Assembly (NCBI GenBank): GCA_013331315.1
Contig: DUGQ01000051.1
Coordinates: 279-8,287, forward strand
DNA: 8,009 nt
Source: Thermoplasmata archaeon
Lineage (GTDB): Archaea; Thermoplasmatota; Thermoplasmata; UBA10834
Direction: 5' to 3'
The position numbers and the translations under genes were made by a program. Shown piece by piece: positions 1 through 5,509 of this stretch (positions within the stretch are counted from its first letter, which is position 1; every line of letters begins with the position of its first letter). Below the pieces are notes generated by a model, which was not told where the DNA came from, made no database searches, and saw only the letters and a program-made list of their open reading frames with translations.

Positions 1-2
1 CC

Positions 3-986
3 ATAACGCGCGACTGGCCCCGAGTGATATTCAAACACGAGACGGACCCCTTCTCCCCTACCTTCGAGGTCAGCTGTCCTAGGATGTACGTCTACAACGA
101 CACCGACGGAGACAGTCTCTTCGACCTGGACGAAGCCAGCCTCACGGTGTTCCTGGACTCCAACCACGTGACTTGGAACGTATCCGCCTTCGAGAAGGAC
201 TTCGATGAGGGGCGGGGCGAATTCGCTCTTGTCGAGATGGTCTCCTCGATACACGCCTATGTCGTTGGAGAGAACGAGACGATGGCCGTCCAGGACTGGG
301 CCGAGCTCTCGTTCTCGTTCTTCCTCGCGGAGATGCCGGTCGAGTACGACTGCTCCGGAGGCACGTATGTTATTGACGGAAAGACCGAGATGAGGATGAG
401 CTTCACGTTGAGGCCGAACGTGTACCTGGACTCGGACGGCGTGGTCCTGGAACAGTTCCTTCAAGGGGGAGGATCGACGAACATGTTCCATCTCATCGAA
501 GGGTCCGAAGACGGCGGCAACGTGACGACGAAGATATCCGCTCTGGTCGACGAGCGCGAGTCAGGAGAAGACTACTGCCACGAGCTCAATGAGACCACGG
601 ATGTCATGCAGAAGATACACTTCGCGAAGGAGGACGAGGTCGTCAACGCGTTCTACTTCTGGGAGAGCAGGGCGGAGCTGGTCAACAACGGCACCGACTC
701 GGTCGGTTGCGTCAACTCGTCCTATTTCACCACCGGTGCGGGGATGCTCCTCCACTCCGTCCTTCCCGTCAGCAACTGCACGACCGAACTGACTCACGAC
801 TCAACGATGGGCATATTCGAGTCTGGGTTCGTGGGCGGGGTGAGCGACTGGATAAGAGAGTACATCGTGCCTTTCGTTGTCCTGTGTTGCGCGATTGCAC
901 TGATATCGTTGACCCTCGTGTACCGCCGGAGACGCGCTAGGTCACTGAAGGGCGAGACCAAGTCCGATGAGGCTGAGGACCGCTAG
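3..986 (+). CDS. C-terminal part of a secreted, membrane-anchored surface protein (5' partial)
   Basis: I do not recognise the family. The frame is open from the left edge (codons from position 3 read I-T-R-D-W-P-R-V), so the GTG at 24 is probably not the true start and any signal peptide lies outside the window. Counting from that GTG as residue 1, there is an acidic DxDxD segment (D26-T-D-G-D30, then D34 and D36) resembling calcium-binding loops of dockerin or thrombospondin type 3 repeats. There are eight N-x-S/T sequons (N25, N52, N84, N166, N189, N222, N231, N251) and five ectodomain cysteines (18, 110, 185, 229, 252). One hydrophobic helix (about 280-300) is followed by RRRR and a charged tail. 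This layout predicts an extracellular domain held by a C-terminal anchor, with the tail in the cytoplasm. The gene converges on the hexuloisomerase gene with only 2 nt between stop codons. The surface location is well supported; the function is unknown. Confidence 0.8.
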   Translation: MTRDWPRVIFKHETDPFSPTFEVSCPRMYVYNDTDGDSLFDLDEASLTVFLDSNHVTWNVSAFEKDFDEGRGEFALVEMVSSIHAYVVGENETMAVQDWAELSFSFFLAEMPVEYDCSGGTYVIDGKTEMRMSFTLRPNVYLDSDGVVLEQFLQGGGSTNMFHLIEGSEDGGNVTTKISALVDERESGEDYCHELNETTDVMQKIHFAKEDEVVNAFYFWESRAELVNNGTDSVGCVNSSYFTTGAGMLLHSVLPVSNCTTELTHDSTMGIFESGFVGGVSDWIREYIVPFVVLCCAIALISLTLVYRRRRARSLKGETKSDEAEDR

Positions 987-988
987 CG

Positions 989-1525
989 TCACACCCATAT
1001 GGCATGCCGCTTGCGCATCGACCCCTCGCTCTGACCCAACTTCTCCATTATTTGCGCCACTATCCCGTCAAGGAAGATCAGGGTAGCGTCCTCGAACAAC
1101 GTCCCCAGGGGTGCTAGGCGTTTCCTGTCGTCGTCCTTGGGGGGCTTGATTCGAATAACAAGGTTCGAAGCGGTCGCGAGCTTCGAGTGCCTGTTGGACG
1201 TTATCGTTATCACTCTCGCCCCAACCCTTCTCACGATGTTCGCCGTTTGAACACACGACATCGTCTCGCCGGTGTGTGAGACGATGATGACGAGGTGGCC
1301 CTCCTCGACTATGGGCGTCACGGTCTCACCCACGAAGAAGACTTCGAGTCCCATCTGCACTAACCTAATGGCGAAGGCCTTGGCGATGAGCCCGGACCTG
1401 CCGACGCCGTATATGAAGATCCTCGGGGCCGAGATGATCATGTCGACGAACTTCTCCGTCTCCTCGATCTCCTGGTCGAGCGTCTCCTTGATCAACCTGG
1501 TGATGTAATCCGTGCTCTCCTTCAT
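989..1525 (-). CDS. hxlB: 6-phospho-3-hexuloisomerase (SIS domain)
   Basis: HxlB interconverts 3-hexulose 6-phosphate and fructose 6-phosphate in the ribulose monophosphate pathway, which many archaea use to make pentose phosphates and to handle formaldehyde. The 178-residue length fits the family. The SIS-domain phosphosugar site is visible as G40-V-G-R-S-G45 followed by a helix, a second loop S83-H-T-G-E-T88, and the family-typical segment P139-L-G-T-L-F-E145. The C-terminal R171-K-R-H174 matches my memory of the end of MJ1247. The second loop is usually closer to SGSGET or SNSGET, so SHTGET is a mild variant. The ATG start overlaps the stop of the upstream TIM-barrel gene as ATGA and has no good SD of its own, which suggests translational coupling. 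No hexulose-6-phosphate synthase is in the window. Another sugar-phosphate SIS isomerase is possible but less likely. Confidence 0.9.
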   Translation of the reverse strand: MKESTDYITRLIKETLDQEIEETEKFVDMIISAPRIFIYGVGRSGLIAKAFAIRLVQMGLEVFFVGETVTPIVEEGHLVIIVSHTGETMSCVQTANIVRRVGARVITITSNRHSKLATASNLVIRIKPPKDDDRKRLAPLGTLFEDATLIFLDGIVAQIMEKLGQSEGSMRKRHAIWV

Positions 1526-2565
1526 TTCGACCCAGCTTTGTCCTTCTTGTTGTTGGTCTTGATCTCCTTCGAGACCCTCTTCGCGAGCACCCTCTCCAGG
1601 ATGACCTTCATGTACATGGCGTCGTGTTCCAAGAGCGGTGAGCTCGAGATGATGGTTATTGGGTCGTTGCGTTCAACAAGCGCCTCGGCAAGCGGCTCGA
1701 ACCTCAGGTCCCCTTTCTTAATCGACGTGAATCTCTTCTCGTTCCCAGCTTCGTGTTCGACCCCGGAGAAGTGCGTGTAGAGCTCTCCGTCGGAGACGTT
1801 GATCACGGTGTCCAACAACTTGTCGAAGTCCTTCGGTTCCCTCAGAATCCCCTCTTCCCGTGAGTGGTAGTGAGCGAAGTTCACGACAGGGACGAGCTGC
1901 TTGGTGTCCTTGCACAGTCTGGCCGCCTCGCTCAGCGACCCGAAGACCTCCTGTCTGCCACTGAGCTCAAGCCCGATCGGCGACTTGATTCCCTGCTTCT
2001 TGTACCACTTCGTCAATTCCCCGAGCCTCTCCTTCGCCCTCTTGTAGGCGGTCTTCGGCGTGACTTCTCCGTACAGTCCGACATGGGTCACAACCATTCT
2101 CGCCCCCAGCTCGTTGGCTATGAGACCCGCCCATCTGATCGAGTCCATGCTCTTGAAGCAGAGTTCCCCTTCGCTTATGATGTCCATGTAGTACGGGGTG
2201 TGGATTGACAGCTGGACATCGAGCTCGTCGGCCATGTTCCTCAGCTCCCTGAGTTCCGAATAGCTCCTGGCGATGCCGCTGGAGAGCACGACCAGCGTGT
2301 CTCCGGCCTTTACTGGCTCGTCTAGATTGGAAATCACATCGTCTTTGGTCCCCTTCCGACGGACTATCTCGATGACCATATCGTTGGCCAATTCCCGCGG
2401 GGATAGGCCCACCTCCTCGGGCTCCGCTGACCGCTCCTGCACGTTCGCCCTGACCAGTTGTGCCTCCATCGCGGTGAGGCCTAGATTATGCACATCCTCT
2501 ATGCCGTCCCTCAGGGTCCTACCTTTGCAGGAAAGCGGGATTCCGGCCGGTCCAAAACGTATCAT
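1522..2565 (-). CDS. Endonuclease IV-fold TIM-barrel protein with altered metal site
   Basis: This 347-residue protein opens with M-I-R-F-G-P-A-G-I-P and has the strand/helix pattern of the archaeal endonuclease IV-like (AP endonuclease 2 superfamily) proteins. True endonuclease IV cuts abasic DNA using three zinc ions. Several ligands can be placed by eye: H122 (IHTPYY), H161 (THVGLYG), E200 (GLELSG), H232 and H265. Others appear changed: N229 sits where an Asp is expected, F279 aligns with the His of the DRH motif, and S308 (IISSSP) replaces the Glu I recall as ISESP in archaeal relatives. The C-terminus (about 324-347) is lysine-rich and looks disordered. It is the first gene of a two-gene unit with hxlB (4-nt overlap). 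A TATA-like box lies about 55 nt upstream of the ATG. It could be a diverged repair nuclease, a non-catalytic DNA-binding protein, or a sugar-phosphate isomerase-type TIM barrel. The fold is likely; the function is uncertain. Confidence 0.82.
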   Translation of the reverse strand: MIRFGPAGIPLSCKGRTLRDGIEDVHNLGLTAMEAQLVRANVQERSAEPEEVGLSPRELANDMVIEIVRRKGTKDDVISNLDEPVKAGDTLVVLSSGIARSYSELRELRNMADELDVQLSIHTPYYMDIISEGELCFKSMDSIRWAGLIANELGARMVVTHVGLYGEVTPKTAYKRAKERLGELTKWYKKQGIKSPIGLELSGRQEVFGSLSEAARLCKDTKQLVPVVNFAHYHSREEGILREPKDFDKLLDTVINVSDGELYTHFSGVEHEAGNEKRFTSIKKGDLRFEPLAEALVERNDPITIISSSPLLEHDAMYMKVILERVLAKRVSKEIKTNNKKDKAGSK

Positions 2566-2618
2566 CTTCTACAATAACCCCCGGGATAGGCTGGAGTTGT
2601 CGAGTATTGCATATGCCG

Positions 2619-2625
2619 TATATAT
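2619..2625 (-). promoter_or_regulatory. Candidate TATA box for the TIM-barrel/hxlB unit
   Basis: On the minus strand this reads ATATATA, about 55 nt upstream of the ATG at 2565. Archaeal transcription usually starts about 25 nt downstream of the TATA centre, which would give a leader of roughly 30 nt. There is no clear SD before the ATG. An 8-bp palindrome, GCATATGC, lies next to it at 2609-2616. Assigned from position and composition only. Confidence 0.45.
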
Positions 2626-2743
2626 CTTCTGTTGGTTCCAGCTAATGTGCGTTGCGGTGTCCCGACGCTCCTCCCCGAGCCGGATACCCTCTCGTTGGAC
2701 GAGGTTGCTGGACGCATGGCCAGCATCTCGTGAACATCCAAAG

Positions 2744-2752
2744 CTTTATAAA
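2744..2752 (+). promoter_or_regulatory. TATA box of the ribosomal protein operon
   Basis: CTTTATAAA preceded by a purine-containing CCAAAG that could act as a BRE. Transcription would start near 2772-2775, leaving a short leader that contains the strong SD at 2788-2794 before the rpl18e ATG at 2801. This is the best promoter match in the window and suits a highly expressed operon. Confidence 0.65.
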
Positions 2753-2787
2753 TGGACCGCACATTCAGTCGCTTGCTCTCTGATGTC

Positions 2788-2794
2788 GGAGGAG
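2788..2794 (+). promoter_or_regulatory. Shine-Dalgarno site that fixes the rpl18e start
   Basis: GGAGGAG ends 6 nt before the ATG at 2801. This favours 2801 over the in-frame ATG at 2783, which has no SD and would lie only about 10 nt from the predicted transcription start. It also excludes the much longer open frame reaching back to 2273. Confidence 0.7.
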
Positions 2795-2800
2795 TCAGAA

Positions 2801-3166
2801 ATGGGAAGACAAAGCAAGAAGACGAACCCCCACCTCTTGACCCTGGTGCAGCATCTCAAGGATGCGAGCAGGACCAACGAGGCACCTATCTGGCGAGACA
2901 TCGCGTTGAGACTCGAGGGCCCTGCGAGCAACTGGGCTGAGGTCAACGTCGGCAAGCTGGATAGGCACGCCAAGGATGACGAGGTCGTAGTCGTACCGGG
3001 CAAGTTGCTGGGCGCAGGAGAATTGAAGAAGAAGGTGACTGTGGCGGCGTTCCGTTGCACGGGCCAGGCCAGGCAGAAGGTCGCCGGCGCGGGCGGGAAG
3101 AGCCTGTCCTTTGAGGAGCTTATCGAAAGCAACCCAAAGGGATCTGGCGTAAGGATCATTGGGTGA
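2801..3166 (+). CDS. rpl18e: Large ribosomal subunit protein eL18 (L18e)
   Basis: eL18 is an archaeal/eukaryotic 50S/60S protein, distantly related to bacterial uL15, that binds 23S rRNA. From the ATG at 2801 the product is 121 residues, the normal archaeal size. It begins M-G-R-Q-S-K-K-T-N-P and contains the conserved stretches APIWRDIA, the NVGKLDRHAKDDEVVVVPGK region (given as key words, not aligned), VAAFRCTGQAR and the C-terminal GSGVRIIG. The start is supported by the GGAGGAG SD 6 nt upstream. An upstream ATG at 2783 would add six residues (M-S-E-E-S-E) and cannot be fully excluded. The frame stays open to 2273, but that part is antisense to the TIM-barrel gene and runs through the promoter. 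This is the first gene of the four-gene operon and ends 4 nt before rpl13. In many archaea rpoD lies upstream; here a divergent promoter region does. Confidence 0.95.
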   Translation: MGRQSKKTNPHLLTLVQHLKDASRTNEAPIWRDIALRLEGPASNWAEVNVGKLDRHAKDDEVVVVPGKLLGAGELKKKVTVAAFRCTGQARQKVAGAGGKSLSFEELIESNPKGSGVRIIG

Positions 3167-3170
3167 TACC

Positions 3171-3587
3171 ATGGCGGGCATCGACGCTAAGGAACAGGTG
3201 CTCGGCAGGCTCTGCACTCACGTGGCCAAGAGACTGCTGAGCGGCGAGGAGATCACCATCGTGAATGCAGAGAAGGTCAGGATATCGGGTAGCAGGGCCC
3301 AACTTCTCGAGCACTACGCCCAGAGGCGGCATCGCGGGAAGAACATGAGCGGTCCCAATTATCCACGCTCAGCAGATATGATATTCAAGCGCACGGTCAG
3401 GGGAATGCTCGACTACAGGAAGACCACCGGCAAGGAAGCCTACAAGCGCCTGAAGGTCTATGTGGGAATCCCATCGGAACTCAGCGGGATCAGGCACGAG
3501 TCCCCGGACGCTGGTCTGAAACCCCGTCTGGCGAGGTACGTCTATCTCGAGGAAATTTCGAGGGAACTCGGTTCGAGGAGGACCTGA
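3171..3587 (+). CDS. rpl13: Large ribosomal subunit protein uL13
   Basis: uL13 is an early-assembling 23S rRNA-binding protein of the large subunit. The 138-residue product is of archaeal length. It shows the family segments V-L-G-R-L followed by VAKRLLSGE, IVNAEKVRISG, YPRSADMIFKRTVRGMLDY and YVGIPSEL. I chose the ATG at 3171 because GGGTGAT (3161-3167) complements the 3' end of 16S rRNA at suitable spacing. An in-frame TTG at 3159 would overlap rpl18e and add only four residues. The SD contains the TGA stop of rpl18e, and the gap between the genes is 4 nt, so translation is likely coupled. It is followed 5 nt later by rps9. Confidence 0.95.
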   Translation: MAGIDAKEQVLGRLCTHVAKRLLSGEEITIVNAEKVRISGSRAQLLEHYAQRRHRGKNMSGPNYPRSADMIFKRTVRGMLDYRKTTGKEAYKRLKVYVGIPSELSGIRHESPDAGLKPRLARYVYLEEISRELGSRRT

Positions 3588-3592
3588 TAGTC

Positions 3593-3991
3593 ATGAAGGT
3601 CGTTGTCGTTAGTGGAAAGAGGAAGAGCGCTGTCGCCAGGGCCACGGTCAGGAAGGGTCGTGGGCTGGTGAGAGTGAACAGCGTGCCCTTGGAGGTTCAC
3701 GAACCACACCTCGCAAGGGTCAAGATAATGGAACCTCTGACGTTGGCGGGAGACAAGGCATCCAAGGTGGACATAGACATCAACGTACAGGGAGGCGGCT
3801 TCATGGGCCAGGCCTCGGCCTCGCGCACCGCGATAGCCAAGGGGCTCGTCGAGTTCCTCGGGGACGAGGAGCTTGAGGAGTTGTACTCCAGGTATGACAG
3901 ATCACTTCTGGTGTCCGATCCGAGACGCAAACTGCCGAAGAAGCCACTCGGAAGAGGCGCCAGGAAGAAGCGTCAGAAGTCTTACAGGTGA
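3593..3991 (+). CDS. rps9: Small ribosomal subunit protein uS9
   Basis: uS9 sits in the head of the 30S subunit, and its C-terminal tail reaches the P-site tRNA. The 132-residue product begins [17 protein letters not shown] and carries the conserved [20 protein letters not shown] segment. It ends in a basic tail with K-K-P-L-G-R-G-A-R and the invariant-looking K-S-Y-R. A GAGGAGG at 3575-3581 lies 11 nt before the ATG, longer than ideal, so coupling from rpl13 (5 nt gap) may help. Its TGA stop is embedded in the SD for rpoN. Confidence 0.96.
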   Translation: MKVVVVSGKRKSAVARATVRKGRGLVRVNSVPLEVHEPHLARVKIMEPLTLAGDKASKVDIDINVQGGGFMGQASASRTAIAKGLVEFLGDEELEELYSRYDRSLLVSDPRRKLPKKPLGRGARKKRQKSYR

Positions 3992-3995
3992 GTCA

Positions 3996-4184
3996 ATGAT
4001 AATTCCAGTAAGATGCTTCACTTGCGGAAAGGTCATCGGCAGTGCATTCGAGGAGTTCGTGAGGCGGACCGATATGGGGGAGTCTCCCAAGGAGGTCCTT
4101 GACGCCCTGCGCCTCGAGCGCTACTGCTGCAGAAGGATGATACTGACGCACGCAAACCTCATAGACGAGGTGGCGCCCTACTAG
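3996..4184 (+). CDS. rpoN: DNA-directed RNA polymerase subunit N (Rpb10 homologue)
   Basis: RpoN is a small zinc-binding assembly subunit of archaeal RNA polymerase, contacting the Rpo3/Rpo11 platform. The 62-residue product begins [15 protein letters not shown], giving the zinc ligands C7 and C10. It continues to R-Y-C44-C45-R-R-M, the atypical CC pair typical of Rpb10. The end [12 protein letters not shown] matches the family. AGGTGA (3986-3991), which includes the uS9 stop, lies 4 nt before the ATG. The open frame extends back to 3873 inside rps9, but the ATG at 3996 is clearly the start. It is the last protein gene of the operon. The usual archaeal successors (rpoK, eno, rps2) are not seen; a tRNA gene and a convergent flavodoxin gene follow instead. 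Confidence 0.97.
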   Translation: MIIPVRCFTCGKVIGSAFEEFVRRTDMGESPKEVLDALRLERYCCRRMILTHANLIDEVAPY

Positions 4185-4190
4185 GGCGTC
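4172..4190 (+). terminator. Hairpin across the rpoN stop codon (possible 3' end or processing signal)
   Basis: Arms 4172-4179 and 4183-4190 pair over 8 bp (one G-U) around the 3-nt loop ACT, with the TAG stop (4182-4184) at the loop edge. A TTTT run follows at 4205-4208, just before the tRNA. Archaeal termination depends mainly on T-runs, so the hairpin may instead mark RNA processing or mRNA stability between rpoN and the tRNA. Part of the stem is coding sequence, so chance pairing is possible. Confidence 0.35.
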
Positions 4191-4214
4191 CCTCGAAAGC
4201 CCAATTTTCCTTCC

Positions 4215-4287
4215 GGGCCCGTGGGGTAGCTTGGTATCCTTCCAGCTTGGGGTGCTGGTGACTCGCGTTCAAATCGCGACGGGCCCA
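4215..4287 (+). tRNA. tRNA-Pro (anticodon GGG)
   Basis: The acceptor stem GGGCCCG (4215-4221) pairs perfectly with CGGGCCC (4280-4286), with discriminator A at 4287. The D arm starts at 4224, with the loop carrying AGCTTGGTA. The anticodon stem CCAGC (4242-4246) pairs with GCTGG (4254-4258) around the loop TTGGGGT, giving anticodon GGG at 4249-4251. The variable loop is 4 nt. The T stem TCGCG (4263-4267) pairs with CGCGA (4275-4279) around TTCAAAT. The next bases are CCT, so the 3' CCA is not fully encoded and would be added by nucleotidyltransferase. Position 13-22 is a T-T mismatch and 10-25 a G-T pair in the D stem. No separate promoter is obvious within the 30 nt after rpoN, so co-transcription with the ribosomal operon is plausible. 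No intron is seen. Confidence 0.95.
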
Positions 4288-4301
4288 CCTGGCTACTCAG
4301 C

Positions 4302-4829
4302 CTATCTCATTGTGCCTATTCGGTGGAGCCAATCGGACACCTGATCCCCCGCGCGCTTGACGTTTCCTTCCGAAACCGCGAGAGCGTCGAGCATCTTAGA
4401 GCGCGGGCAGAGCTTGGTGATGTCCTCGACGCTTCGTCCCAGACGGCCCCCGCCATGCGTGCAGAATGGGGCGATAGTCCTATCCGGGGAATCGCACTTC
4501 ATGAGGAACGTTGCGACGGGCATAGGTATCGTGCCCCACCAATTGGGGTATCCGACAAAAACCACATCGTACGACCCCCAGTCGTCGACCTCCGACCTGA
4601 GCCGAGGTCTGGATGCCTTGTCGAGTTCCTGCCTCGCCTTCTCCACGCACTCGTCGTAGTCCCTTGGGTAGGAATCTACGCTGACGATCTCGAAAAGGTC
4701 GCCTCCGACGTACTCATGAATCTGATTGGCGATAGTGCGTGTGTTACCGGACCAGGAGAAGAACGCTACGATGCTCTTCCCGCCGCTCGAAGTCGATCCC
4801 GCGTGTTCAGGTTCCCTCGAGGTGTCCAT
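4302..4829 (-). CDS. Flavodoxin family protein
   Basis: This 175-residue protein looks like a flavodoxin of the Flavodoxin_4 type, a small FMN-binding electron carrier or NAD(P)H-linked flavoprotein acting in the cytoplasm. The FMN phosphate loop is S25-W-S-G-N-T30 after a hydrophobic strand (I20-V-A-F-F). A second FMN-contact segment is G93-Y-P-N-W-W-G-T-I-P-M-P104. A third is F122-C-T-H-G-G-G-R-L-G131. The first 18 residues are polar and rich in Ser and Gly, probably a flexible tail. The ATG at 4829 is preceded on the minus strand by GGGAG (4837-4841) at 7 nt. It converges on the tRNA-Pro gene with 14 nt between them. Redox partner and substrate cannot be read from the sequence. FMN binding is well supported; the physiological role is not. 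Confidence 0.9.
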   Translation of the reverse strand: MDTSREPEHAGSTSSGGKSIVAFFSWSGNTRTIANQIHEYVGGDLFEIVSVDSYPRDYDECVEKARQELDKASRPRLRSEVDDWGSYDVVFVGYPNWWGTIPMPVATFLMKCDSPDRTIAPFCTHGGGRLGRSVEDITKLCPRSKMLDALAVSEGNVKRAGDQVSDWLHRIGTMR

Positions 4830-4951
4830 GACCTTGCTCCCTGGAGACCCATAGAGTCACGGGGTGCGAAAAGAGTTTCGGGTAGGCGGAGGTCGAACGC
4901 AGATCACCTCGGCCGGCCGATTCAGCCTTCTCTTCGTCCCGGTGACCGCGT

Positions 4952-5422
4952 TCATCCCTTCGGAGACCTGATCCATCGCACGACCCAGACGCTCCCTGTC
5001 ACTGCTCCGAGCACCAGAAGCGAAGTTATGAATATGGCTAGGTTCTGGTAGCCGCTGTAGTCTCCGGCGTAGTAGAACAGCCATATCACGAGGAACACCA
5101 GCCATCCAACCCCGGCGATGGCGTTGAGAATCCACGGTCCCTTGGGTTTGCCGCATTTCGCGCCGCTTCCCTCCAGCTGAGAAGCATACTTGATGCCCCA
5201 ACTAGCCCATGCAGCGGCAAGAATGCCGATACCGATGATAATGGAAACCAGCAATACCGCGATGTTCTGCCATACGTCATAGTCTCCTGCGTAGAAGAAG
5301 AGCCATACGATCACGAAAGCCAGCCAGCCGAACACGACCAATATGGACAGACCAACTCTCCACGCGAAGCCCGGCGTGCGGAAGAACTCCTTTGCCTCAT
5401 CCGGCATCCCCTCGCCGTTCAA
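4952..5422 (-). CDS. Small four-helix membrane protein with internal duplication
   Basis: I do not recognise a named family. The 156-residue product has four predicted membrane helices (about 24-45, 52-74, 99-118, 127-149) and little outside the membrane. It is built of two copies of a two-helix unit: residues 32-62 and 106-136 match at 16 of 31 positions, including GWL, WLF, YAGDY and QN. The YAGDY...QN motif joins the two helices in each half. The linker (80-97) is short and polar with one Cys. I chose the TTG at 5422 because GGTGAG lies 3 nt upstream on the minus strand, the same spacing as the rpl13 SD. An in-frame ATG at 5407 would shorten the protein by five residues. It has its own TATA-like box and is probably transcribed separately from the kinase gene 87 nt upstream. 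The function is unknown; a small integral membrane protein is as far as the evidence goes. Confidence 0.82.
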   Translation of the reverse strand: MNGEGMPDEAKEFFRTPGFAWRVGLSILVVFGWLAFVIVWLFFYAGDYDVWQNIAVLLVSIIIGIGILAAAWASWGIKYASQLEGSGAKCGKPKGPWILNAIAGVGWLVFLVIWLFYYAGDYSGYQNLAIFITSLLVLGAVTGSVWVVRWIRSPKG

Positions 5423-5453
5423 TGTCTCACCGATTCGTTAGAACCCTTCTCCC

Positions 5454-5464
5454 AGTATATAAGT
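5454..5464 (-). promoter_or_regulatory. Candidate TATA box for the duplicated membrane protein
   Basis: The minus strand reads ACTTATATACT, centred about 37 nt before the TTG start at 5422. Transcription would begin near 5433, leaving a leader of about 11 nt that includes the GGTGAG SD (5426-5431). The agreement of TATA box, leader and SD supports both the promoter and the TTG start. Confidence 0.55.
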
Positions 5465-5509
5465 TGAATCAAGGAAGTCCCCGGAGGCTGAACAACGGGA
5501 ACTGCGCAG

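Noticed and set aside
2273..2800. Open frame upstream of rpl18e that would make a 297-residue fusion
   Set aside because: It is antisense to the TIM-barrel gene, runs through the TATA box at 2744-2752, and its translation has no family resemblance. eL18 is complete from 2801.
3159..3170. TTG start for rpl13
   Set aside because: It overlaps rpl18e and lies upstream of the well-placed GGGTGAT SD, which points to the ATG at 3171.
4323..5051. Long plus-strand open frame (242 codons)
   Set aside because: It lies opposite the flavodoxin and the end of the membrane protein, both of which have recognisable protein sequence. Its own translation is low-complexity and rich in Arg and Pro, as expected of a G+C-rich antisense frame.
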